DNA of 64,000 bases, taken from Chrysoperla carnea (taxonomy: Eukaryota > Arthropoda > Insecta > Neuroptera > Chrysopidae). The notes below the pieces were generated by a model that saw nothing but the letters and a program-made list of their open reading frames with translations, had not been told where the DNA came from and did not search any database. This document shows positions 1 through 11,704 of this stretch, in pieces. How positions within the stretch are numbered: the stretch's first letter is position 1; the number at the start of each line of letters is the position of its first letter. Where the stretch lies: positions 100,992,368 to 101,056,367 of the forward strand of contig NC_058337.1 in NCBI RefSeq assembly GCF_905475395.1, written 5' to 3'. The position numbers and the translations under genes are program-made.

Positions 1-650
1 GTATATTAAGTTTCGTCCCAAGTTTGTAACGCTTAAAAATATTGATGCTACGAACAAAATTTTGGTATAGGTGTTCATAGAATCACCTAATTAATCCATT
101 TCCGGTTGTCCGTCCGTCCGTCCGTCTGTGGACACGATAACTCAAAAACGAAAAAAGATATCCATCTGAAATTTTTACAGCGTACTCAGGACGTAAAAAG
201 TCAGGTCAAGTTCGTAAATGAGCATCATAGGTCAATTGGGTCTTGGGTCCGTAGGACCCATCTTGTAAACCGTTAGAGATAGAACAAAAGTTTAAATGTA
301 AAACATGTTGCTTATAAAAAAATAAAAAACTTTGGTTTGAAACATTTTTTTGTAAACATCACTGTTTACCCACGAGGGCGTTAATTAGGTGCAAATTTTA
401 TAGTATGTATTAATATAGGAATATCAAAGTGAATATCTTTTGTTATTTACGTGACGTCAAAAAAACAAACGATTGCGCATCAACACTTGCGCATTATATG
501 AGAATATCAGTTAAATATGTCAGACATGTATGTATGTGAAATGTGACAGAGTTATCAACACTGCCTATACATGGTATTTCAACAATTAACTCAGTCAAAT
601 GTTTGTTTTCACTTGTTTCTTTTATATCTTCTAACTTATAAAAAATAATG
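1..650 (+). repeat. Interspersed repeat family R1, longest copy
   Basis: Non-coding repeat in the canoe intron upstream of 890. It runs from TTTGTAACGCTTAAAAATAT through AAAATTTTGGTATAGGTGTT, a short CCGT tandem at about 108-126, the motif GTCAATTGGGTCTTGGGTCC, and ends near CAACAATTAACTCAGTCAAA and TTTGTTTTCACTTG. Other copies in the window: about 42125-43147 (-, interrupted at about 42245-42800), 44368-44600 (+), 47635-47830 (+, distal half), 54005-54400 (-) and 61233-61490 (+). No clear terminal inverted repeats or ORF were seen, so the class is unassigned. Confidence 0.75.
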
Positions 651-889
651 TCATTTGTTTTTTTTCACTTGTTATAAAAAGTTTTTGAATTAAAACTGTA
701 ATCTCTCGCTTAGAGATTAGAAAGAGGTACGAGTCACTTTTAATTTAATCGTAATTAATGACAAAAATTCAATTCAAATTTAATGAAAGGGTTCTCTATG
801 CTTGAAGTTATTATAATAGGATTTTTTTATTTAACTAATATATTGAACTTCGAGTATATTAAACTAATTTTTTTTAAATTTGTCTACAG

Positions 890-3521
890 CCAATGTCCTC
901 AGTCAATTCAAAATCTGAATACGAGGATGATCCACCACCAGTTCCACCAACGACAACACATCCGTTATACACAGCCAGTTTAACAGAACCACCAAAAGGT
1001 GCATTCTATCCTACAAACACAAATCAAAGAGAAACGAAAGGAACGCCTGCTACTAATCCATGGGAAAGGGAAGAACGAGAAAAAGTAATTTTATTTTATA
1101 CTTTCACAACCAATTTCTTAAACATCATCTTTAAATACAATTAATGTTTTAGGAACAGGAAGCCCGAAGAGAAGCTGCGCGACAATGGCGTGATAGACAA
1201 ATAGCAGAATTGAGTGCAATACCATCACGAACACCCCAACAAGATGAACAATTACGTGCATTAAAATTGGAACGTGATTTCCAAAAACGTGCAGAAGAAG
1301 CTGCAGCTATAAATGACGAAGAGGTATGTTTTTAGAAAAATTTGTATTTTTGTTGTCTTTTCATGTAAATATATTTTTTCTTTTAAATAGGAAAGTACAG
1401 TTTCAACGTCATATTCACCACAACCTGTTAGTTCAGCAATGATTACAAGTGTTACGCCTGTTTCAATTGTTTCTACACGAACGCAAATGAATAGTACTAA
1501 CCCACCAACAAATTCATCTACAGACAACTCAAAGTAAGTTTTAATAAATGTACTCTTCAAACTAACAATTAGCAAATTAAACACACATTTCGAAATTTTT
1601 TAAAAGATTATCATATACGTTACCGGTAAAGTAATTAAGTTACAGGTAATCTATAAAATCCCTAGCCAACTTAGGAGATCCTATTATGCCCATACCTTTT
1701 AAAGACCTTTTAAAGCATCCTATATAAGCATTTTTTTCAAAAACAGTGAAAATTGAATACCATTACAGCCAGATAGATTACTAATCCTTCTACCCCGAAC
1801 ATTTAATAAGTTATCCTTTAATGCTACACAGAACCTAAACGGTAAAAGATAGTAATCGACGTCTTTTGTTTGGTCCAGTAAGTTTAGAACATCCTGTATA
1901 TTTCATAGCGATTTTATAGAGTACCTTATTAACCATATACATTTCCGGAAATATATACACTAGAATTTGTGTGGGAGCAGTTTATATTTATGTGTTTGAA
2001 AATAAATGTATTTGAATAAATTACATTATTATTTTAGTGATTCAAGTCAACACACCCCACTCGGTCCAACATCAATACTAAAGACATCATCAGGTCCAAA
2101 TAGCCCATCAAAACGTGATACAAATAACTCAATACAAAATACAACAAATATTTCCAATCAACAAAGCAACTTAAGTCAACTTTCTAGCAGTATGTCAACG
2201 TTAACTTTATCATCCGATAGGTAATAAACGAAGTTTTCGCCGTTTTCCGTTATAAATATATTGAGACTTAATCATATTATTTGTTACAGTAATGCACCAC
2301 CACCTCCAGAACGGGGCTCAAGCTATCTAGCAATGTCATTACGTACAGGAGTCGGTTCTAGTATTGGTGGCTTGAAGAGTGAATCATCAACAATCAAACG
2401 AGTGTCATTTAATGATAATCGTAGTGCGTTATCATCACAAAATAATGGAGGAAATGGGGGACCTTTGTCACCATCACAAATGAATAATGATTTGATCAAT
2501 AATACATCCGATATTTCAACACCACAATTAGAAATGATTCGAGAAGATCCTAATGTAAGTTTTTTATAAAGTTTATTTTATAACTTTTGGCCGTAGCTTC
2601 ACTCAAGATGATGATTTATTTCCAATCATTATAACTAAATGCAATGATTCATTTCTAGAATCATTGATTAATATAGAGAACGTACCTTGACCTCACTTAT
2701 CTCCTCTATATACCACTCGCATGAAAGACAAGGCGAACTTTTCCGTGATAATCTTTTAGTATTAATAAGGCATTTTTCATTTCAAAATTACAATGACTAT
2801 AAAATCATAATTTATTAATTTCAGCAATTCATATCAGCTGCTGAAAGTATGTTAGCGTCACCTACAACGCCTACTGACACATTAATAGCAGGAGCGACAC
2901 CGGGAGTGATTGGTGCTCAAGAAGTTTACAGGTAAGAATTAACAAATATACAAAGATAATATATTTTATTTATATATAGACTAGGAATTTCCAAGCATTA
3001 TTCGTGCCGTGATAATATTTTCTAAATAATGTTAATAAATGCCACTTAGTATCGGCCACGCACCCATAATTTTTACATTGAAAAAGATGAAAAATTTAAT
3101 TTAAATAGGCTTATTTAGTAGATCCTTACGAGACTAGAACCTTCTTCAATTTAATTTGTAGAATGACATCTAATTTTCAATATATCCGCCTGATACGACG
3201 ATTGTTTTGACTTTGCTAGTCTATAATTCTATATATTGTTTCTTAATTGAAATTAAAATGAATTTAATAATTTTTTTTATCATTAATAAACGTAGGGATC
3301 CTCGAACTCGTCGATTAGCTGAACAACAAGCAAAACAGGCGAGTGATCGACCGTGCATTCCTGAAAAACTATCATTTAAAGAAAAAATGAAAATGTTTGC
3401 AATGGAAACTGGTGAACAGGGTACACCAAAAGACCGTAGTAAAATATCACGTGCACAACGTGACATAGACAATATTGGTGGTAATACACCTCCATCTTCA
3501 TCGCAAGGAATGGTCCATTAG
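890..3521 (+). CDS. cno: Canoe/afadin, C-terminal exons (5' partial)
   Basis: Actin-binding scaffold of adherens junctions that links nectin/cadherin complexes and Ras/Rap1 to F-actin. Only the C-terminal 429 residues are here. Exons: 890-1084, 1153-1323, 1391-1533, 2038-2220, 2290-2554, 2825-2931, 3296-3521; all introns are GT-AG and phases join. Visible order: proline-rich stretch (EDDPPPVPP), an Arg/Glu-rich coiled-coil segment containing REAARQWRDRQIAEL, a Ser/Thr/Asn-rich low-complexity linker, then the conserved tail with GVIGAQEVYR, RDPRTRRLAEQ and EKLSFKEKMKMFAMETGE followed by ISRAQRDID. That tail is the hallmark of afadin family ends. The first exon starts in phase 0 after a good acceptor, so the FHA, RA, DIL and PDZ exons must lie upstream of base 1. 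Stop is TAG at 3519. The family call is from memory of the tail motif and is firm. Confidence 0.9.
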
Positions 3522-6500
3522 CAATTTAATTAAAAAAAAAAAAAAAAAAAGAGAGACAAAGAGCTTTATATATGTATAAATTCGTGAAATTTACCAAAGA
3601 CCAATATTATATTATTTTTTTTCTTCAAAAAAAGTAAAAAAAGGTTAACAGTTTTTTAACACAGCATATATATTTAGAAACAAATTTAAATAAAAATGAT
3701 GGGTCCACCTGTTTTTGCAACGTACGCGCCTTAATGTATATGGAACATAAGATTTAATTTAATATAAATACGACGACAGCATATCTCATAGATTTTTGTT
3801 TGATCTTGTAAAATATTTTATTCAAAATGTAGATTTATCGCTCCCTTATTGTTTTCTATTTTGTAATTATCCGTTTATTATATAGAGTGCCTTCATATTT
3901 CAATAAATTATCGAGATCAAGCAAAATTCTTATAAAATCATTATTTAACCAAACTGTTTCTAAGTTTGAATACGTGATTTTATTTTTGACGAATCAAGAA
4001 GCAGTTAAAATTTATTTGTACTTATGAAATACCAATAATTATTATTGTTTTTTGTAAAAAAAATAATTCGAATAGCGATAATGCTATTGTGAATTGGTGA
4101 TTCGATCATGATCATCCGAATCATAACAAAGTTGTACAGAACACACAAAGGAATTATTAGTATGAATTAGTCAATCGTAATAAACTTTCTCGAAGATAGC
4201 GGGTTACGCTATTTGGTGGATATAATATATGCGAGTTATACCATCTAATAATATTACCAATTAACATTTCAAAAAAACTGGACAATTGATCAATCGTACA
4301 CAAATTATGTGATTAATAATAGATTAATATATTTGCTAAATGTTCGCCTCGAAAGTTGTTATAAGATTTTCACACGATTGTAATTTCATTTGATGCATTT
4401 CCACTTCAATATTCGCTTTTAGCTTTTCAGTTATTACTGAGGCATTGAATTATAATTTATGTAACCATTTCATAAATTCAACAATCAGAAAACCCGTTAT
4501 AATCTGACCATATGTAAGACATGTTACACTATTGTGTTTACAAAATAGTTTATTCGCCCGTAAAACATTCATTTCAATCCAAAAAACAAGTCTTCGAATG
4601 GACAAATGTAGATCTTTAACAATATTTTCTGTCATGGAAGGAATATTTTCTTTCCTTTACCTTCAAAACTTGATCGATCTTTTAATGTTTAAATTTACAA
4701 TTGTTGTACAAGAAGGCGTTTCATTCAATCGAAAGCAATTTGAATTTTGTAAAGTGTCGTCACGGATTTCTCACCATTTTTGTAGTGAATTTTTACTATT
4801 TGTGTTATACTAGTGTAAATTTTCAAAACGTTTACTGTTTGAATTCAAAAAAATAGCAGCTGTAATTTTTTACATGAAAAATAGAACGTAAATTAAAGTA
4901 GAAACTAAAAAACAAAACAAAAATCGACGTTATTTATATTACGGATTGACCGTAGATCATATAATTATGTCCGATTTATTTGCAACATAATAATTATTGG
5001 TAAATATTCATAAATTATTTTTATACAGTTTGTATTTTGGATAATGACGTGAAAATTGAAAACATTATTTTCTTTTGTATTAAAATATTCGGACTTAAAG
5101 GTTAATTTCTAAGTAAAAAGAATATTAGAATTGCGTTGAATACAGAGTGCGCAAATCTGGGTGTACAACTATGTCCAGAAATACTGAAATACATAGAATG
5201 TATATTCCTCAGATTCGAAGAAAGTTATATTCAAAATAACAAACTGTAAAAATTTTAATTTTAAAAAAAAAAGAAAAGAAATAAAAGAAACAATCACGCA
5301 TCTTAATTCAATAATTTTTCTTAATATATTTTGTAAATTATTTTTTAATATTTTTTTAAATCAATTATATTTTGAATTTTAAATAAAAATTTATAAATTT
5401 TTTTCTCTCAAAAATGAGATAATTCACAATACTTTATTATTTATTTATAGTAGAATCTAAAAAAAAAGATATTTTTGTATTTAAAAAAAAATGTAAATTT
5501 CGTATGAAGCCAAAACAAAATTATATATTTCATCGAATGTCAAATAAATTATTTTAAAGAAAAAATTAATTGATTGCCAATATTTAACTTAACTGGCAGA
5601 AGTTAATATTTCAAATTAAAAAAAAAAGTTTTCTATAACTGATATTAAAATAAAGAAAATCTTTTGTAGGTAATAAAATACTCCTATCATATCGTTTAGT
5701 ATAAACAACTCACTAAAAAGGAGACTTTCTACCAAAAAATTATTTTACATGCTATAATTTACGTGAATATCCACCTTTTGATTACTATCCAAATCTTTAC
5801 AAACTTAAAATTTCGTTTTTGATTTTGAATGTTCATTATAGCATATTTTCCGTGACGTGATTTACTCGGTAAGTCAATACGAACTTGTCAACCTATAATA
5901 TAACCATCGATGGAGTTAAAAAGAGGACAAAAGACAGTGTTTTATAAATTTTACGACAGTCATTTTTCTTAAAAATACTTGTCGAAAAACAAATATTATC
6001 ATTCATTCAGAATTTTAATCAAATTACGGGGTATTCAATAATTAATACTAAACAAAAATCATCAAAAATATTTTATCCATAGAATAATCCCAATAGAGCT
6101 TTTTCATGAAAAACAGAAATGCTTTTTGATAATTTTTTATGAAAATATAGGTCTGTAGCTCAAAAATTACGCATTTTTAACAATAAAATAATAATTTATT
6201 TAAGAGCTTTCCATATCACTCTTCAAGATTCTAGAATAAGCCAGAACATCCTAACTTACAAATATAATTTAGAGCTTTCCAAATCGTTTCCAAGAATGAT
6301 TTTTTGTAAAAAAAAAAAAAAACAACTTTTGTTGTCTTGTTACCTCCATCGATCGACACATAGTAAATATAAATACATAGACATTTAAATATGATTTTTT
6401 GTAGTCAGTTAAAAAATATAGCATGTACTAAATTAAAAAACTTGAAACGTGATCGAATTTAAAAAATAAAATGTCCCTAAAATGGACCAAAATGAAAACA

Positions 6501-6780
6501 TATCTGTATTTTAGTATGCCGTCCACATGCATTGTAAAACTCTAAAAAAAATAAACTCTTCATATAATTTTCTGGAAGAAAAATGATGACGACCAATTTT
6601 TTGCTACTAACTTTTATTTCATACCCAATAATAATATTATATAAATATGTATATATTAAATGTAATCTAAAATTTTTTTATTTTATTTTTGTTTTTAAAT
6701 CATTTTAGAATAAAACTTTTAATAGTCATTAATATTTTTTTAATTCAAAAATTTATTATAATATTTCTAATGTTTTCTTA
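3522..6780. other. Canoe 3' UTR and AT-rich flank
   Basis: No convincing coding sequence. An A-run follows the canoe stop at 3534-3551 and AATAAA-like signals occur near 3690, so the canoe 3' end probably lies here. The open frames near 4450-4813 lack splice context and codon bias and look like chance. Positions 6097-6190 carry a partial copy of the 450-bp MITE family also at 21308-21770 and 32587-33036. Confidence 0.5.
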
Positions 6781-6786
6781 AAATAG

Positions 6787-6968
6787 GAATCAATTTATGA
6801 TTTAATAAGTTCATTCTTATTTTATGAAAGTATATACATACCAAGATCATTCATAAGACATGCGGCATTTAGTTCAGTAAATGGATCTTCAAAAGGGGCT
6901 GCAGCTAGGAATGTGGGAACGTTCAATTTATTTCAAAGACTAGCTATTTCAAATACTATTTCAAATAG
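6787..6968 (+). other. Exon-like open frame, origin unknown
   Basis: A 60-codon stretch is open between an AAATAG acceptor-like site and a G|GTAAAT donor-like site. It encodes a peptide with RSFIRHAAFSSVNGSSKG in the middle and NLFQRLAIS near the end. The central part is richer in G and C than its surroundings. I found no start codon exon or following exon whose phase fits with confidence. It could be an exon of a gene whose other parts I missed, a transposon remnant, or chance. Confidence 0.25.
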
Positions 6969-7189
6969 GTAAATACGCGTGACTTCCAGAGCATGCGAGT
7001 AATATACAGAATTGCTTTTCATGAAATTTCTTTTAAGAATGGCTGTAATATTTCTTTCGTATCTGTTATTGTATTAAAATTATATTCTTGAAAAATTGTT
7101 GAAGGAACGAGATGAAATTGTGTTTGAGAAGCATATTTTCAGAGAAGAAATTACAGGTAATTAAAATTTCCTATAAATTGAGTAAATTA

Positions 7190-7820
7190 GTCAATATCTT
7201 CAACTTAAAAAATGACTAGAAAGTCAAAATTTTGCATTGCAGAAAGTCCAAATTTTGTTAGCAACTTTTTGTGTCTTGTCATTTTTCACCTTACATGATC
7301 CTTTTCGAGACGTAAGCGTTAAAATTAAAAGCGTAAAGCGCTTAAATCTCGAAAATGTTTAGGTAAGGCAAAAAAAGACAAGACACAAAAAGTGCTTAGA
7401 TCAGTCCAAAACATAAATTTTAATCGTTTTTAAATCAAATATTTGATTACCATCATACAATAAACGTCAATTTTGTTGATAAGAAAATTTTAGCCTAAAA
7501 ATGCGAAATCTTTTTTATAACGCTTACATCTCAAAAAACCGTGAAGTGAGGGGAAAGGTCAAGAAACAAAAATTACTTAAAATAAATCAAAATATGAGTT
7601 CCAATAAGTTTAAAATCAAATATTTCATCGAAACCACATAAATAATAGATAATTTCGACAAAATCAAATTTTCATCAAAATTAATTTTTTTTCAATCACT
7701 TGTATCTCAAAAACGGTGTGTTTTATGAAAAAAAATGCCACGAGACAAGAAACGGTTAGAATAGCCCAAAATATACGTTCCAATGGATTTTTTCTCAAAT
7801 TTCATGATTTCTCAGCAGAA
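7190..7820. repeat. Degenerate tandem repeat, about 165-190 bp unit, ~3 copies
   Basis: Three diverged units are recognisable by a shared order of motifs: (A)TCTCAAAAA or ATCTCGAAAA, then CAAGACACAAAAAGT / CAAGAAACAAAAAT / CAAGAAACGGTTAG, then CCAAAACATAAATT / CAAAATATGAGTTCCAAT / CCAAAATATACGTTCCAAT, then TTTAAATCAAATATTTGATT-like. Approximate units 7310-7450, 7480-7640 and 7680-7815. It has no coding capacity. Confidence 0.55.
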
Positions 7821-8599
7821 TTAGCTTGGACAAACTTACTACGCGTGGTAAAAACATATTTCTAATCAATATGAATTTGTTCTACGCACTCAAATGAACA
7901 TTTTGAGCCAGGTCACAAAAAAAAACTATTGTTTGAAAGAGATGCAATCATTCATGCTTCATTTCCTACAGCATGCACCGATTAGTATAACTTAAAATTG
8001 GCAGTAATTATATTTAGTAAATTTAATATACTTGATGCATTATTTTAAAATGTGGTCGCGACAAGGGCTTTATATAACAAAGGATTATATTTTCGCATGT
8101 TTTATGAAAATTCAGGTATATTATTGCCTCTTATATTTATGATATTGAACGATAAGCAATACACAATACTAAAAGAAATTTATTAGTTAAACAAAAAGTG
8201 ATATAAACAAATTTCAATATGTAGTAATTTTAATGATGTAATTAAAAATTAAATAAAAAAGAAAGAAAAATTAATAGAGACAAAAATATTATGTAATATA
8301 TTATATTATAAATTTAAAAATAAATAAAAAACAAAACAAAAAAATAAAGAAATTAAAAGTAAATTCTCTATTTCTGTGGTATAGGTAGGCCTTAGTTCGA
8401 ATCTATACTTTCGTTCAGTATTGTTATTTTTGCAAATGTTATTTGAAAAATATATAAATGAATATATATATAAATATTATATATATCTTAATAAAATATC
8501 TATATAAAAATAAAAAATGTTGTATTTTTTATTTAAACGAATTCTAAATTAGTTTAAAAGTAGGGACAGTTAAAATAATTGACGTTACCCTAATAAAAC

Positions 8600-9063
8600 T
8601 CTATCAATGAAGACCTTTTTTAGTTCTTTACCAAGTTTCTCTTTCTCTAAAATTGCGTTGGTTGTTCGGGGTAGTCCTCTGGTTCAAAGCACTTTTCTAA
8701 ATCACGAGAATACATTGTTACTAACATACTTGTTTAATTTTGAACTTCTTCAGTGCTCAAATTGATCAAATTTGTTAAAGACGAAAATTTACTGTATAAA
8801 TTGTTGTACATTTCTCTCCTCTTTTGAAGTTCAATCACAAGTCTATCTATAATTACTAGATATACTGTCACTCTGCATGTTTACGAACCAAATAATGAAG
8901 AAGTAATATCTTCGACAGATTCATCTCCTGTGAGCTTTCTCTTTCGTATCCTCTTTGTGCTCTTTTCATATTCTTTGATTATTGAGAGTTCCAAGGCTTG
9001 CTCTTCATTTTTATTAAAATTTTCCTTTTCTGCAGAAATTATATGAATTAGACTGTCATACAT
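8600..9063 (-). pseudogene. hAT (ZMYM1/DUF4371-type) transposase remnant
   Basis: Read on the minus strand, frames broken by stops give: KRIRKRKLTGDESVED near 8930, then LVIIDRLVIELQKRREMY and FSSLTNLINLSTEEVQ (about 8760-8870), then YSRDLEKCFEPEDYP (about 8680-8720). The order (Lys-rich segment, DxLIxEL-x-RR, FxxLxxLxxLS, YxxDL) is that of insect ZMYM1-like hAT transposases. At least two in-frame stops show it is dead. The longest intact piece is 8881-9063 (60 codons). Confidence 0.6.
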
Positions 9064-9475
9064 TTGAATAACTGTAAAAATGTCAATGAACTGTAATTTT
9101 TTTCATTGCGCCCATTTGTAACCTCACGCCGGTAGACACGTGCTTATTTTACCTTATGGATAATTCGCCCCTCTCTAAAAGCCAGTGGTCAAGAGACTTA
9201 CGGTATTTTAACAAACTCTATATCTTCATCAATTATTTATTCTCTTATACCTCCCGTGCATGAAATAACTAATTTTTAGAAAGCTTAAAACTTCGATCAA
9301 GTACAACATTACAGTTTTAGTAAAAAGGTTGTAATCTGAATATTTCATGATATTATACTAAGATTATTGAAAAATGACAATGAAAATACCTGTGGACTTT
9401 GACACGGATTAAAACACAAATCTTTTTTTTAACACGGGGTTTTCCGATTTGAATATGAATATTGTTATTGGCCTT

Positions 9476-9615
9476 TAAGAATGGTAAGTACAAGTTTTTC
9501 CATCTGGTAGTCTAAATTGGAACTACTGAAAATGGGTCTACTTACCACTTTCTGTTTTAGCAAGTACGAATTATTATCGTCAGTGGGCGGGATAACAACT
9601 CCCACTTATCAATAG
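9476..9615 (+). repeat. Repeat family R2, copy 1
   Basis: Shares with about 35018-35150 the blocks ATGGTAAGTA, GTCTAAATTGGAACTAC, CTGTTTTA, AGTACGAA, TATTATCG and CAGT(G/T)GGCGGG. Each copy is about 130-140 bp. No coding potential. Confidence 0.65.
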
Positions 9616-10020
9616 TACAAAAACCTTTGTCATTTATAGTAAAGAAAATTGGATTAAGTAATGATTTTAAGAAACCATAGAAACTTAATACATCTTTAAT
9701 TCAATTTCCCATACATGTTTATTTCATAAACGAAAAAATAAAATTTATTTAATTAATTAGAAAATAATATATAAATTTGATTAAAAGCCGAAAAATCATT
9801 GCATTGGTAAGTTTTGGAAATTTGCTATTACTTTTGATATTGATTCTCCTTATGTAAATTTTTTTTGACAATTATTAGGAATATAGACACATTTACCAAT
9901 TGTTTTTAGATAAAGTGTCAAAATTTACAAATTAAAATGTCTTGAATTTAAAATAATTAAACATGTTCCTATTTTCATCATATATAAACTTAATTATTCT
10001 TTTCTATATCATTTTATATA

Positions 10021-11341
10021 ATGGAAAATTCTAAGAAAGGTATATCAGAAACAAACAAATTAAATGACTTAAATAAGTCTGAAAATGGAGATGACGATCC
10101 AAGCAACTCTGCATCTGGAGAACAAAAATTTATCCCATTAGCTGCAAAAGATTCTGAATGGGCTGACACAACATATCATAAACCAAAAAGGCGAATAAAA
10201 TTACCCGATAATAATGAAGAGGAGGATGATGTAGAAGAAGAAGAGGAAGAAATGTTCCTGGTGAATCCACCTGACGAAATTGAAACAGAAAATTTACCTA
10301 TTTATGCATTATTTCCAAGTTTACGCGTACATTATCCAGAATCCTCATCATTTTTAAATCGTGAAGTATCTACAACTGATATTGCTAAGTCGTTAGTTGG
10401 TGAAAAACCAAATTTTTCTGTGTTAAAAACATCTGCTAAACTATTGCCATCAAAGGTAATATAATCAAAACAAACTTACTAGGATTAAGGAACAATGGCT
10501 GCACTTTTGATATTGTGTTTAATCCTAATTACTGATAGGCCAGAATGTAGCGAACAAGCAAGTTATGCAACTAGACTTAAGCAGCACTCTTGTGTCGAAA
10601 CTGGAAAAATACTAAAATTATATTAATAGAATAAAAATACTTCTTTCACTCTTTTTAATATGAATATTTACGGTGTCTGAGGCTTTTCGTGCCTCCATAG
10701 CCTCTCTAAATTTTTGTCAAGGAAGTACCTTTTGGGAGTCTCAACTTTCTAGCTTCCTTCTATTCATTTTTATGTCGAAAAATCATGGTTTCGGGTTTCT
10801 TTCGGTGACTTAGCGCACCTCAAAAACTCCCAAATTGAGCTAGAGGGTTGAAAAATTTTATCTGAGGATTCAGTTATGGTAAGGAAGTGCTTTATGGTAT
10901 TGTAAATATTTTTATAATCAAAAACATGAACAGATAAAAATCCAATTACAATAGAAAATATTAAATGATAAGAAGCATATTATAAGGTAGAAAATATGAC
11001 CTAAATGACTGAGCTCTGCTGCTCACGAGTTTTTTGTTTAGATTATGTTAGAATCCATTCAAGAACTCCCGGTAGATCCATCGGATGATGATGATGATAA
11101 TGAAACGAATATAGAATATTATAAAGTAATGGCTGATTCAATCTCGAAGGAAATTGGTGATGCAAGTAAGAAAGCCATTGAAAATCAATGTTCAGTACAC
11201 AGAAGCTCTAAAACAGAAATTGTTCAACATACATTCCCATGTACATATCCACCAGAGAATCAAATAAAAGGTAAATATGGGGTATATGGTAAACGTATTC
11301 CACGTCAAACCCCCTTATCTTTGTTCAAATTCTACTTTTAA
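10021..11341 (+). CDS. Unrecognised acidic protein, two exons seen
   Basis: Exon 1 is 10021-10455 (ATG start, 145 codons, ends AAG|GTAATA). Exon 2 starts at 11042 after TTTAG and continues in phase 0. Without further splicing it ends with TAA at 11339-11341 and gives about 244 aa; a good donor at 11271 (AAAAG|GTAAAT, phase 1) means it may instead continue into exons I cannot find. The product is hydrophilic, with EEEDDVEEEEEE near residue 70, DDDDD near residue 160 and a basic HKPKRRIK motif near residue 55. No transmembrane segment or known catalytic motif is visible. The length of the frame in AT-rich DNA and the phase-compatible intron support a real gene. The intron (10456-11041) contains unrelated repeat DNA. 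Just downstream lies a hAT fragment whose frame does not join exon 2 at the best donor. Confidence 0.6.
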
Positions 11342-11455
11342 TGTTCGTCAAAAATTTGAATCAGCTTAAAAATAACATTAGTAATACTTTTCCGTTAGCT
11401 CAATTTTTGTATAGCCTTGCTGTCTTTCTACAATACTCCACGTTAAGACTAATGA

Positions 11456-11704
11456 AGTAACGAACTCATTTCCGGACAGGACGTCAAAAATTTGATCCAA
11501 GCCCTCGATATTTGCAATGAAGATGCGTTTCCAAATGGCTACCAATTCAACAACAGCGACGAATTCAAGTTTTTATGTGTTCTCAAAACATACCTCAAAT
11601 CGAAAATGCCTAAAGATCGGCTAAACGGTTTAGCCTCGCTCAATATACATCGCGATGTAGAGGTCGATGTGCACAGAGTTTTGGAAAATTTTTATTCTGA
11701 CTGA
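11456..11704 (+). pseudogene. hAT transposase C-terminal fragment
   Basis: Open frame with ISGQDVKNLIQALDICNED, then FKFLCVLKTYLKSKMPKDRL and NGLASLNIHRDVEVD before the stop. LKTxLKSxMxxxRLNGLAxLxIHRD is the C-terminal dimerisation region of ZMYM1-like hAT transposases. There is no start codon and the upstream catalytic part is absent, so this is a 3' remnant. A splice-acceptor-like CGGACAG|G lies at 11479, but the phase does not match the exon 2 donor at 11271. Confidence 0.6.

Noticed and set aside
108-126. CCGT tandem array as a CRISPR-like or regulatory array
   Set aside because: Simple 4-bp microsatellite inside the R1 repeat, also present in other R1 copies.
4450-4813. Overlapping open frames on both strands downstream of canoe
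   Set aside because: No splice context, no recognisable motif, AT-biased residues; probably 3' flank.
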